DNA of 33,864 nt from positions 1 to 33,864 of the forward strand of contig JALJEE010002004.1 in assembly GCA_023231475.1 (NCBI GenBank), read 5' to 3'. The notes beneath the pieces were generated by a model. That model was not told the origin of the DNA. It worked only from the letters and a program-made list of their open reading frames with translations, and ran no database searches. The position numbers and the translations under genes were made by a program. Below are positions 1 to 13,000 of this stretch, one piece after another. The stretch's first letter is position 1, and the number at the start of each line of letters is the position of its first letter. Source of the DNA: Seison nebaliae (lineage: Eukaryota > Rotifera > Pararotatoria > Seisonacea > Seisonidae).

Positions 1-152
1 TATACGAAAACAATAGTATATTAAATAAGAAACCGTTCGAGGATTTAGCATATAAACGATTCAAAAATCGAATTAAGGATCAGATTTTTAAGGAGACTGA
101 TGGATCAAGTGAAGACGATCCGTTCGAAAGAGAAGTAGAAACTTCGAAAACC
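1..152. repeat. Left arm of an inverted repeat shared with the right window end
   Basis: Bases 1-141 are the exact reverse complement of 33724-33864. There is one mismatch at 142, and identity continues to about 152. The match lies inside the coding sequence of the Claspin-like gene and starts at the first base of the window, so the true arm probably continues outward past both ends. The right arm then jumps to material equivalent to about 620 onward, so it is a deleted copy and not a clean terminal repeat. Confidence 0.95.
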
Positions 153-1168
153 ACAAAAGAAGATTGTCATTCATATAAGGATATGATGAAATTGACAGAA
201 GATCTCAAAAAAAGAACGAAAGAAGAAGAAAGACAACAGAGAAATTTCGGGAAATATATCCAAAATGCTCCAGCGTCATCAGTTGCTTGGCAACAGATGA
301 AGAAAATGATGAAAACTAATTTCCAATTGAATAATCGAGAACAAGTTAAACTTTACAATGATGTCGGAAAATTGGATGAAGAGAAACAATTGAAGAAACA
401 ATTAGAGAGAATCGAATCAGTAAAACGAGACGATACGATATTACTGGATGGAATTACAGATTGTGCACAAGAAATGCACAATCATGATTTATTCAATAAG
501 AAGATTGCAAATGATTTCCAGTTCTTTCGAACTTTATTTTCCATAATTTTATTTTAAATTTCATGTAGATTCGAAGAAGATTATGACGCCCAAATAAATT
601 TCTCCAAATTAGCAATTGACGTCAATGAATTTCATACGATTGAAGAAAAGAAAGTGGTTGAGAATGAAAAAGAAGATGTTGATGCATTAATTGCGCGAAT
701 GTTCAACAATGATGTTTATGAAAGTCGAAAAAATAATTTGGGGAAAAAGAATGAAAAACTTACGATTCCTTCCGAACAAATATCAAATGGAATAATGGAA
801 CAAGATCATTCAATTCCTGTACAATTTGAAGAATTACCATCGAATGAAATTGATGATGATCTGAAATTGCATGGAGCTTCAGAAAACTCTTTCAATACTC
901 CTGGTAAACGAGATAGTATGACAAATATACGAAAAAGACCAAAATTACACCGTCTTCGGTTTATTAATAATTTGATTAAATTTCATAATAATATTTCAGA
1001 TTTGACGCATTTGATGATTATGAGATCGACCCCACCACAACAAGCGAACAAAAAAACAAAATTCCACAACAAATGGATGTGGATACACAAATTTTGGAAG
1101 AGAATAAAATCGACGAAGACAACGAAGAAAACACTTTCATTTTAGAAGAGAATAAGGGAACTGATAAA

Positions 1169-1207
<39 letters not shown>

Positions 1208-2216
1208 ACAAGTTTTCATTCTATCGATTTGGAAATCGAAAGAGAGAAACATCGAAAACAAAAAGAAATGAATGAATTGTTTGATATGGAAGCAGAATTA
1301 TCTGAAGATGAAGAAGACGGAAAAAAGGGAAAAAAGAATGACGATGATGAAGATGAAGACGATTTATTCGACGAAGAAGAATGGAAAGATTTATATGAGA
1401 ACTTCTTTTCTAAAGAGAAATTTTCGAAAGAGAAACGTGCTCTAATCAGAGAGGATATTCTGGAAGTTGAAAAGTTTTTCATGCAACTGTTTTTGATGTT
1501 CGTATTAATCTCGAAATTTCAGAAAATTTATGATGAAGAAAGACAAATTGGAATTAGAGAAATTGAAACGGAAAATTTTGTATAAATATTCAGGTATTTA
1601 TTGTTATATTCATTAAGAAATATCTTAAACTTTAAATGATTTTCTTTTAGATGGAGAAGATGAAATGTTTGATTGTGGAAGACGTCGAAAGAGATTCGGA
1701 TGGAATCGTATGACAATGATGGATGATATTGAAGATAATAATGAGACTGATCGATATCGTAAACGAAGAAGATTTTCGGGAGCGTTATGGACGAGAATGT
1801 ATCATAGTTCAAAATCAAAAAATCGGATGGATGACAGTAGCGATAAAGATGATGACGATTTTCAGAATGAAGAAGGAATTGGTAGGGAACATTCAAAGAA
1901 GAAAGATGACCATGAAAATTTTGATAGAAATATTCAAAACTTATTCTTGAAAGATGATTTAACGTTGGATAGGAAAGGTCAACTAGCGAATGAAGAAGAT
2001 TGGTTGAATAACTATAAAAATCATAAGTTGAATTTGAAGAGACAATCGACGAAAATCTTAAAAGATTCGTTAGACGACGTTCCAATGGAGAAGAAATCGT
2101 TTGACTTGACTTCACATGGAAAATCTGGAAGAAGTTTCCTTTATCGTGATAAGGAATATCTGACACGTTTATCGTCGAAAGAAAACAAATTTCCGAAGTT
2201 GATGACGAATAAATGA
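1..2216 (+). CDS. CLSPN: Claspin-like replication checkpoint protein, 5'-partial, five exons
   Basis: Claspin is a nuclear replication-fork mediator that brings Chk1 to ATR and paces forks. I read exons 3-520, 569-958, 1000-1473, 1523-1593 and 1651-2216, which join in frame to 672 residues ending at TAA 2214-2216; the gene enters from beyond base 1. The introns are 48, 41, 49 and 57 bp and end in TAG or CAG. The 3' half matches the Claspin acidic region by recall: a segment containing EAELSEDEEDG, an Asp/Glu-rich stretch, then a basic helix followed by YKYSDGED and GRRRKRFGW. Vertebrate Claspin has the same order (EAELSGSD, acidic run, Lys/Arg helix, DGD, RMRKFRWKN). The frame change at the 1474-1522 intron is needed to recover this match and opens a stop-free path into the last exon. 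The N-terminal part visible here is charged, coiled-coil-like and not recognised on its own. C-terminal residues are basic and polar. The identity rests on one conserved block, so a fast-evolving relative is possible. Confidence 0.68.
1169..1201 (+). repeat. (GAT)11 trinucleotide run coding for poly-Asp
   Basis: Eleven uninterrupted GAT codons give eleven aspartates in the Claspin-like exon 3, just before the acidic conserved region. A pure codon run, unlike the mixed GAT/GAC use nearby, points to replication slippage and probable length variation between individuals. Acidic tracts are normal for Claspin, so the run may be tolerated rather than selected. Confidence 0.9.
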
Positions 2217-2295
2217 GTTGAAGCTTTGTTTGATTAATTGTAATTGTTATGAGTAAGTTAAATTTGAATCCACTTAATTGGATTAGTGGGAATTT

Positions 2296-2323
2296 AATAA
2301 AAGTTTTTCTTTTTTTCAATAAA
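2296..2323 (+). terminator. Polyadenylation signals of the Claspin-like gene
   Basis: Two AATAAA hexamers lie 80 and 102 bp after the Claspin-like stop (2296-2301 and 2318-2323), separated by a T-rich stretch. Either could set the mRNA 3' end. No other strong signal is closer to the stop. Confidence 0.6.
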
Positions 2324-5300
2324 TTAATCTGGTACTCTTAACAATGAAATCGACGGTTGATTGATTAATGTGAAGTTCTTTGTGAAGAAAGAAGAAAGGA
2401 AAAGTTTTTCGTTGATTATAAAACGATCCAATCTACTTTCGAAATAAATGTTACCTATTACGACTGACTACGTGTGAAACGACTAGTATAATGGGAGAGG
2501 AGAATTGATATGGTGAATGGAGATCGTAGTGAAAAAGATGCATTGATGAATAAGTGGTGATGAATAGCAAGAAAAATAAATAGAACTTAATGGGAGATGT
2601 TTATTAGATATCATTTCTTCTCTTCACCATTCATGTGAATGTTGGGAAATGGAATACTCATTATCAATTAATTATTAGTGAAAATGTATTAAATAATATC
2701 ATAATAATGAGAGTTAGTTTCATCTATCCATAATGAATTCAAAAATATGATTGTTCTTATAGTAAAAACTAGGGAGAGTTAACGAAAGTTTTGAATAAAT
2801 CAATTTTGCATTGACTTCTCTCAAAGTCAAAGTGTTGTTTCGGATCATTTCCAATTGTAAAGTATTATAGTTCAATAATCTAAACAATTAACAAAGTTAC
2901 CACTAACAAGTCAAATCGGAAATGTTTATATTCGTCATTTCCAAACTTATTCTTTTAAACTTTTAAAAGGAAATGGAATACTTGGAGAAGAAAATTTCCA
3001 AAGATTTCCATTTAGGTCTTACAAATTAGTTATATCATTGTTAGTTCATTATCTGAGATTGCACAAAATAAAATTTGTTTTCTGAAAGAATTTTAAAAAT
3101 TGTTTTTTTATTCAAATTTTTTCTACTTTTCCGATGTTCGGGAACACGATGGTTTGTTTAATTGAAGTCAATACAATTCATGATCCTTCATAGGAGTAAC
3201 AATGTAAGTGAGAAAGTGGTTATTCGAACATATTATGTTTAATGAATCGCAACGTATATGAGGCACTGTAGAAATATAGTTACTGTATATGATTCTTATG
3301 AGAAAATGTGTGTTGATTTATTTAGCGCATTGGAAGAGAATCTGTAAGTTCATTCATAAAATTGAGATGATGCTGACTGATTGGAATGCGGAAGATGATA
3401 TATATGTTTATTGCTCTCATGTTGTCAGTGTGTGTTATAATACTGAATATCATACAGTAATTATTGAAGTCGTTATAAAATGTGAAAAGTTTGAATTGCG
3501 AATATGAACTTCATCGTAACAATTGCAATTATACACCCAATTCTCTAATATCATTCTCAGCTGTAGCAGAATTTCATTCATATTCCTCAATATTTATTAG
3601 TTACATGGCATTATGTAGCTATATTATTGTGAAGATCTTTTAAATTACCTCGAAATGCCAGAATATCTAGATCGTCAAATTTTATAAACACCAGAACGAT
3701 ATATCGCCGAATGAAGTTTTAGGCTACTGGGAAAGAATATCTTTATAACAAATTTAGTTTTCCCGGTAAATTATGAATAATAATTTAATACTTTGTTATG
3801 GGGAACAGGGAAAGTGGATTGAATGGGCAACATTCATCATCGAAGGTTAATTACCGATAAATATTGTTCGAAGAATCAATGAAATCATCAGGAAATATTG
3901 ATCATATTCTTATGATTAATTTCTTTTTAATGTTTCTCTTACTCTTTTTTCGAATGAAAGATTGATTCATTTCGTTTTCAATTCGCCACTTAATGATTAG
4001 TTGTTTAATTTGTTTAAAATATATGAAAAAAGGTTGAAGATAAAAGAAGGAGAAGAATTGAAGGTTGAATCATTTGGATGTAAATGTATCAATTGCTTAT
4101 TATGATTATTGACATCTAATCGATAGGTAATAATTGTGTGAATCGATAGGTTACCATCTTATGGACATTTGTTACTTATATTCTAATCGTATTAATTTTA
4201 TATCATAATCTAATATTGACTTTCTCCTTCTGCTGTTGCATGGTCTACTCATGAAAGGAATGAAATGGATTTAGATACATCTCACACATGAATGCGTCAA
4301 TTATGATTCTCTTTCTTTACTTCTTACTGACAGTGAGTCTCCTTTTATAAAATTTGTTAAGTCTAACAATTCTACTTCCGAATTGTGCGATTTCGTCATT
4401 AAAACGTTAAACATAAAATCATCTTCCTATCGATCCATTCATATTATCAATTACGTAACATCATGATTTGATGATATATTTATTATACGATTATATTCGA
4501 TGGTATCTACATTGATAATAATCGGACATGATAGACATTAAATTTCTATAGTTGAAGCGGAGAAATTCATTTTTCTTCCAAATCAGTTTAGTGCACGATT
4601 CGGTGCACGTTCCCTCATTTTCAATCATCATGGCTTTACAGCTTATGTTATTATGCTTCATCATGAGTTATCATCAAAAATATTGGGAATATGGTGTCGA
4701 TGTTTATCTACCACCAAAGGACGCGTTCTACTTGTTGGCGTTTCGAGTGATGATGATAAGCATCTTCATCATAACAATAAAGTTTTCAATTTCCGTATTG
4801 TTTCATTGTCTAACCGATAAATGAATGTGGAGAACATATTCATATTTCATCCAAATTCTTTTTTTGCATTTGTAAATAAATAATGTGAATGAATAATGTG
4901 AACAGTTCTATATGTGATGATGGAAGCGATAATATTGAAGGTAACAACTTTATACAACGATCTTTATATATTATTTAAGAATTACATATAATATTTATCG
5001 TATGTGCATTCTATCTCATCCTCTCCTTCCCACCATTCACCTAAACATACTAGGATTTAGTTATGTTTTTGTAATATTACGTTTCACTGACAATGTTGTG
5101 AGTATAGCTCGAGATGGATGTATGTATATGATAGTTTCAAATTCACTCTTCCTCTCAACTTCTTAACAAACTTCCTTTTTATACATCGCGTATTGTTCCG
5201 TATGTACGGGGAGCCGTTTATATATGCATATTTATGTACGTTTGATAAATCATTCAAGATTTGTTTCTCCTATTATTAATTTCCCCAACTACGTTCATTA

Positions 5301-8300
5301 ACATTACATCAGGAATTGGAACGTTATTGGGACACTTATCACCGTTCTTTAATGTTCACATCGATTAGTCTTTGGGGAATTCCATTTCTCAATACAACAT
5401 CCTTCTCCGAATATCGGATATGATTGGAACTCGGATTCGATTTATGGAACATTTTCCCATTATTTAGACTTTAGGAATCATCTGTGTATACAGCTGAATT
5501 GGTAATGTTCCCATCGCACAATAATATTATTAACATTACCAATTGTTTAAGAAAGAAAAAAGCATATTCGAAGAGAATTGGTACCACCAAGGAGCATATG
5601 AGAAAAGGAGTAAACGGAATTATCGCTTAGTCCCTTGTACTCCATAGTTCTGTATACCATAGAAATAATAGTTGAAGAACGATAAGGACGTTTTTGTCCC
5701 CTCCAACGAAACAGCAGTTTTTTCTTTACTATAAAACTACTTTCCCTCCTCACCACGTTCAAACTTGCACATTATTTTTTTAGAACTTTGTTCCTATGGA
5801 CTAGGTGTACGTTCCTCCAAGTCATGTGTAGTCATTTGTACATTATATCAATAATGATATAAATAAATTATGTATAGGTAAGCTTAGAACAACGTCTCTT
5901 ATCGATGTGAAGAGTTGAGGAAATGCTTTAGTTGGAAAGTGTTTTATTTCATGTAAATATAGATGTTCTTTCTGACTAGTTATTTTGTATTCTTTCTTTC
6001 ATAACATTACATCATATGACGATTATGGTCAATTAAAGTTTTTCATTAGTGCTTGAGATTCTCCTTAGTACTTGAAGAGATTCGGTGGCAATCCCTTCAT
6101 AGAACTTGCTTCATAGTTTTTTGAACTTTTAACCAACAAGGAAGAGAGAAAGTGAAGAAGAAAATTAATATATAAAAAGTAGTTTTTTTCCTCTGTTTAA
6201 TGATGTGAGATAAGTTTAGTTCAATATTAGTATGTGGTATTTCAATTTAAAAAAAAATATTTAAAAGATTTCTCTTACTTCAAAATGAATTTTTCATTAT
6301 AGTTTCATAGATTATTCATAACGAATTTCAACAGATATAATTAAAACATTCATAAATCAACTAGACTCGTATGTCAATTTTCTACAGATAAACCAACAGA
6401 TTTTCTCCATTAGGATTTATCTTCTCAATTGGATCTACTTGTTTTGCATCCAGAAGACCTCGGGTTTTTAAAAAAATCCGAAGTAATATATTTTTTCTTT
6501 AAGAATTTGAAAGTAAAATTAATGAAATTGAAGCAAATTTGGCTTATTTTTTTCAATTGAATATTTCAAATTCGTAACAACAATATACAACAATTTTTCA
6601 GTTTTATATCGTTCAAATATAATCATAAATATAAAGAGGATAACCATTGATAAAGATAATATCATTGAATTGCGGAGAATTAAATATTTTCCAAATATAT
6701 GTTTTTTATTCCGTTCCCTTTTTCTTTATTTACAATAAATTCCATAAAACTGAAGTTTATCCAATCACTGAAGCGATGGATATCGAATCAATTGAAGACT
6801 AGAATTTGATATTTTATATAAATATCGTTTGAGGAAGTGCTGGTCGTAATCATTTTGATAGGTAAAATGAAATTACCTTGACAATGATTAACGAGGGAAT
6901 GAGGGAGGCCATTTTTTTTACTGCTCGTCTGTTTTAGAAGATTTATCCTTTGTTAGAAATTTTTACGCTTAGTAGATCTGTTTGATATTATTTTTCGGAT
7001 ATGTCTGAAAGATACAGTTAATTATCATACAAATACGTATACGACTAAGCCTATACATGCATACATAATCGTTTGTAGAAGAAACTTATTCTTTAAAACA
7101 ATTACTCCTAATGTCTTCCTAAAATTATACAATATTATCTTCATTATTACCTAATATTGTTAAGTTAACAATTATCATAATGAAGACGAATAAGGATAAA
7201 TAATGGAAAAACCTTTAATTTTTTCACCTTTCGCCGAACATTTCTATACATATCCCTAAAGAAACTGAATTGATGACAGCTAATGAGAATGAAAAATTTG
7301 GTATTACCAACAAACAATACCTTTTTTTTTTTAATTTCTACCAGAATTTTATTCACCTTGAAAGTACTTCCTCTCCAATAAATTAGGAATAGAGTACGTA
7401 TATATCAAAATTTATGTTTTCACTTGTTCATTCACATCGTTAAATTGTTGAAATTGTTGTCACAAAAGACGTCTCTTCATTCAGCAATTAAAATTCTAAG
7501 AATTCTATTCCTAATGATTCATAGATACACAATGTGAAATACTTTCAAATTTCTCTCAACTTAAGGAAAACACGTTTTCCTCCCTTGTTCATCAACGACA
7601 CTATTCCTAATAAATACAACACAACATTTCCGGTAATCAGTCTATAAAGATTCTTCGGGTGGTTGTACGGATACTAGATGGATACATGTATGTATATTTT
7701 TCTATAAAATAACGTATATGTTACATAATAATAAGAATCCTTGTTTATGCGTGATGCTCTTAAGTTACGTAGATTGCACAAACATTCGCCAAAGTAATAT
7801 AGCTTTATTATTATTTGAACCTATCGTCATGAAAATTGAGAAGAAAATTTATTACAGATAAGACCAATTGTGATTAATACGTATATAGAACATGTATAAA
7901 TAAATCGATGATATACGATTTTAGGAAAATAACTACGACTGTTCTATTTTCGTGAAAAATTCGTGAAAGCTATTCACAACCTATTAGAAGAATCCTTGAG
8001 AAGAAAAGGAGTAATTGACTTCATATTCGTCTTTTTTTGGATGAAAATCCGCTCGGATATATCAACTAAATTCATTCAAATTGCGGAGGTCAATTCACTT
8101 CAATTTTCAGAATTCACTTTCTGATATAATTTAAAAAATACTATTTCGGATGGATATTATTTACGTTTAATAATGAGATCAGTAAACGAAATAATTTACC
8201 AGATGTATTATTTTTTCCCAGAATAACTCATTTCTAACAACTTTTATGAAACTAACCCAAATGTCAACAAAATAATCGATCTTTTGATCGAAAAATATGG

Positions 8301-10028
8301 TACTCATGGTGCTGCATCTTTGTAGTTAGATGACAGATTTATAGAGTTCTTATTCGTTTAACAATTAATGAAAACATATTTCGAATCGATTAATGATAAA
8401 TAATGAGATTAAAATACAATTAATGTAAAATTCAATAAATCAATTTAGAAAGGTTAAAAAAACGATAAATCTTGTTTAAATAAACATTCAAATTGACTAT
8501 ATTATACGTATTTTATCAGTGATACTCTCATGACTGATTAGTTTAAAGTTGCTTTGTTGATTTGGGAAATTGTCTAGCTAGAGAATAATCATTACGTCAA
8601 TTAACAATTCTTTTTAAAAGTAAAATTTTTGTTGTTTCGAATAATTTCGTTAACATGTTGATTTTTTTCTCAAGTTGAGTTCCCCTCAAAGTTGAATACT
8701 TTTACAGAGATTAACGACTGATTTGTTCTCCGAAAATAAAGATGGTAGTTGATGAACTTCATTAGGGAAATTTTGTTCCCCAACCACTAAAATATTTTTC
8801 CACTTCTGTTACATGATCAAATTCGACTCTTCTCAATCTCTCAGAAAGTTATTGTCTAAATTTATAGTACGTATACCGACTTTCATATTTCTTTCTTTTA
8901 ATAGTTGACTCTTTGATTTTCAATATATATTATGTAAGACGTCTTCCTATTAAAAGTGGTATATTGAGAAGATGTGTATACGACCAACAAATAATTTTAT
9001 TATTTATCAGAGAAATCGCCAAAATATATACATAGAATTTTCTTTTTCATGATTTTATTGTTATTGATTTTCCGAAAAATGATAAGAAATTCATCAATTC
9101 ATCTACAGAAGTTTCATTTTGAAAAGAATCATCAATTTTATTTAGAATAATGATTGATAAAATTTATCGAATTATCGTTCATTGAATTTTGATGAAATCA
9201 TAACGATGTTTCAATGATTGGAACAGTTATATTAATTCTTTTATAATACATCATCTAATGTACTGTTACAATATAGAGAACGATCTAAATGTTGTGTTTA
9301 AAGCAGAGAAGAAAATAACTTGAAGTATATGTTTCAACTCAAAAATTTCTCGAACATCAACTTTCGTCAATGTCTACTCGTTGTGGAATTGAAGGTCATC
9401 CGAATGGTTCATTCGGAATAAGAGTTAAAACAGACACATGATTTGATAGTATCAAATGATGTTTTCTGTTAATGGTCATCCATTACTTTTCTATGAAAGA
9501 AATAGTAGATCAACTAAATTTTACTTGAATTTCCTTGATGATGTTGAGATGATTAATATTTCCAATATTTTCCCTAATTTCACGTCGGAAACAACATTCG
9601 TAATTTTTATGTATACAGTGTCGTTTCACTTTAATGATGTATTCGATATTAAAATAATTGCTGTTATGATTTTCTACTACACATTATTTCCGTTGGATGA
9701 ACGGAGAGTTTTCACTTTCAACATTCATCATCATAAAGGACTAATGATGATCTTTGAATTTCCAACATTCGAATCAGTTCAAATAAAACCGAAAACTTCA
9801 TTTGAAATTCAAAATTAGTATTAATTAATAATTCTCTTTAATTTTCTCGACATTATATACCATCTACGTCCCGTTGAATTAAGCGACTGTTTCTTTCACT
9901 CTAAACAATTCAGACTATTAAATTGATATTAATCGATATTACTCAACTGTTCAATTAAATCAAAATCCACCATTTTTCGCACGCAGATTTTTTATATAAA
10001 ATATATTTTGATAAATAAACTTTTCTAG
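2324..10028. other. Long AT-rich gene-free region between the Claspin-like and AHNAK-like genes
   Basis: I find no recognisable gene, RNA gene or transposon domain in these 7.7 kb. Open frames are short (for example 3289-3507, 4552-4824, 9456-9818 on + and 5547-5762 on -). None shows a familiar motif, a convincing start, or splicing to a longer frame. The sequence is AT-rich with many poly-A/T runs. Good 5' splice-site matches on the + strand occur at 3204 (GTAAGT) and 5878 (GTAAGC), and a T-rich 3' splice site ends at 10028. The region could therefore contain a non-coding first exon and a long leader intron of the AHNAK-like gene. It most likely also holds that gene's promoter, which I cannot place. 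Confidence 0.6.
9399..9417. other. Perfect 8-bp hairpin with 3-base loop
   Basis: TCCGAATG, loop GTT, then CATTCGGA forms a perfect stem in an otherwise unstructured AT-rich stretch about 660 bp upstream of the AHNAK-like start. It has no T-tract typical of a Pol III end and is too short for a microRNA precursor. A protein-binding palindrome or chance are the alternatives. Confidence 0.4.
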
Positions 10029-10079
10029 GTTGTAGATTAGAATTTCTGTACATATTGCGTCAAATATACGGTAAAGAAA
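10029..10079 (+). other. Candidate 5' untranslated segment after a 3' splice site
   Basis: The sequence before 10029 reads acttttctag, a good 3' splice site, and the start codon of the AHNAK-like gene follows 51 bases later. If used, an upstream non-coding exon is implied. The site could instead be a chance match in AT-rich DNA and the leader could simply run through it. Confidence 0.35.
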
Positions 10080-13000
10080 ATGGGCAACTTGCTCAGTCGT
10101 CATCGACGAGGAAATGCTCTTAAGGTTTTTTCCAATTATCTTTGTTAATAATGCTTAATAAAAATTCAGGAAAGGAATAGAGATCGCACAGTGAAAAAGA
10201 AACATGACCATCAAAGTAAATTATTGATACAACCAAATAATCCACCTATTGTAACTGCTGAACAAATCGTGTCAGCAACACGACCTCAACATCGGGATAT
10301 GACATCATCCTTATCTCCTCAGCGTTTAAAGCGAATAAAAAATTCGAAAAATAGAACAGAGAACAATGCATACGCTATAGACGTTGCTGATGAAGAGATT
10401 AGGTCAATCGATCAAACGAAAAATTATTCAACTTATACATCAAAATCAAAAGAAAGAACAACGACCTCGATTTGTTGCGCTAGTAATAAGCCAGCGGGTG
10501 AGTCTCCACGATTATTGTCGAAAGAACCAATTAATTTGGAAGTAATGAATCCGAGAAAATTGCACACAATGACAAAGAACAAAAAAGAATATGATGATGT
10601 TACGTTACAACGAACGAAAAGTCAAACGCCGTCAACTTCTCGGTTTAGAAAATTATTTTTCGGGAAGAATCGAAAGGAACCAAATATTATTGTTGAAACT
10701 GATAAATCTCAAACTGTCAAACATCGAACAAGTCCAACGAAATTGGATGAATTTTTAATGAAAGACGAAATAGAAAAAGTTTCAGTTCGAACTTCTATCA
10801 ATCGTCCACCGAAACCACAAAGGAAACATTTGGAAGAGAAACATCAGAAAGAGGAAAATGAAATTATTATAAAAACCACAAGATCTTCCATTTCTACAGC
10901 ATCAACTTTTGATATCTTCGAAAAAGATGAATATGGATTATTGGAAATTCCGATGGTGGATGTAAATAATGGTGTAAAAATTAACATTAAGATGAATGGC
11001 AGCCCATTCGAGGAGAAGCGAAAAAGAGACCACAAGAAAAAAGATAAAACGAAAATTCGATTAAGTGAAGAGTCAATGGATCGAATGTTGTTACCACAAA
11101 TGAATCATTCGACTACATTTCAACCATTGAAATTTGCCCATCGACATTTTAATTATCCATTTGTAGTTAATCCGGATACATCTAATTTATTGGACAACAG
11201 TTATTCTTATAATTATTTTTTGGCACATTTTCCATTTGACGGTAAATCACATAACCATCAACAAAATCTATCAAATTCAGCTTTTGCTTATTATTATGTT
11301 CCGGAAGCAACAGAATTGCATCTTTTAGCGAAACCATTTCCAATATACAAAACGAACAAATTACCAGTTGGTCATTACCATTATGGAATCGTTGATCCCA
11401 ATATGATGTTACTTGAAAATGATGTTACTCAAATTCAAGGATATACATTACCATATACAAATCCACGATATATCAAATCTCAATCAACTGTAGAAAATGT
11501 CTCTCATATTCCATTAATTGAACAAGGATCCTTCCAACCTGACTCTAAAAGTTATACCATTCCTACAAAAATTGATGAAAAGAATCTCCAATCATCCACT
11601 CCCAAAATCATCACAGACGAAGACAATAGTTTACAACCATCTCCACAAATTATCAGAAATATTGAGAGACATCGTCCTTCAACTCAACCATCAAATCAAC
11701 AGTCACTTAATATTTCTGAATGTTCACCTAGAAATCAGAAACCATCCTTGCAGACTTTATCATCACCAGACGAAAATATGTTTTATACAAGTGAACCAAT
11801 GGTACGTAATGTTTACGACGAGAAAAAAATGCAATCATATAGCGCAATCGATGCTCAATATGATAGTAGTCCATATGGTGGTTCATTGTTCACTAACAGA
11901 AATAGTCTTGATGATGTTATTATGAAAGGTGACCTATTCGACAAACCAAAAAAAAACGAACCAACAACAAAAAGACCACGAAAAATTTATGACCCTAAAA
12001 CAGCCGAGAAAGATGAAAAAAGTCAGTCTGCTCCAATCGATTTACATCCTTTGAATGATATACCAACAACTGACTCTTCCGAGTCGATAACTTTCGAATC
12101 GGAAAAATTCCAACCAGACCGAACAAGAGCAGTTGTTCCAGATAGGGAACTTGTTGCACCGCAAATACACGGGGATGATGTGCAGTCAGAAAAAGCTGAA
12201 GAACTTGACCACAATAAAGATAATTTAAACTTAGAAATCGACGAAGATTTGCAAATAACAGAAAATTATCCAAATGATGAAGAACATAAGATTAATATAC
12301 AGCCAATCAAACCTGATTCCATTTTATCAGCAGAATATGCTGAAATAAAATCCTTAAATAACGGCAATCAACAACCTCAGAAACAAACAGACGAAAATTC
12401 CATACCTTATTACGAAGTTTGTGGACAAGAGAAAAGATTTGCATCCAAGTTGAATAATTTCAGTGATGTAGAATCCGAAGGGAGTAGTGAAGATTCAAAT
12501 TCAATCATTCACAAGACAATTGAAACGTTTTTAAGTAAAAAACCCGACGATGACAAAGATAAATCCTATCCACATCCAATATCTCAATTCTCAGATAATA
12601 TAGATCTTAGTGATTCCGACGAAATAATTCATTATGATGCAGAACATATTTTGAATATTTCGGTTCCTAAATTGGATATTGAACCACCATCTTTTGAATT
12701 GGAGAAACCGGGTATCGATATCTCTAGTTCTAAATTGGATGTTGAATTAAAGACACCGGACATCGACATTTCAGTACCAAAATTGGATATTGAAACACCA
12801 TCATTTGAATTAAAGAAACCTGACATCGACATTTCACTACCAAAATTGGATGTTGAAACACCATCATTTGAATTGGAAAAACCTGATATCGATATTTCAC
12901 TACCAAAAATGGATATTGAAGGACCATCATTTGAATTAAAGAAACCTGACATCGACATTTCAGTTCCAAAATTGGATATTGAAGGACCATCATTTGAATT

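Noticed and set aside
1528-2319. 263-codon antisense open frame over the last Claspin-like exons
   Set aside because: It crosses two well-supported introns and the poly(A) region of the + strand gene. Its composition (Ser/Phe/Tyr-rich) is what the reverse of a Lys/Glu-rich gene gives.
9456-9818. 120-codon open frame as a separate small gene
   Set aside because: It has no recognisable motif, a composition like neighbouring non-coding DNA, no supported splicing and stops close upstream in the frame. Length alone is not enough in a region with few GC-rich stops.
2324-10028. tRNA, snRNA or rRNA genes in the gene-free regions
   Set aside because: I looked for tRNA B-box strings (GGTTCGA), cloverleaf ends and familiar snRNA starts on both strands and saw none. 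A covariance-model scan would be decisive.
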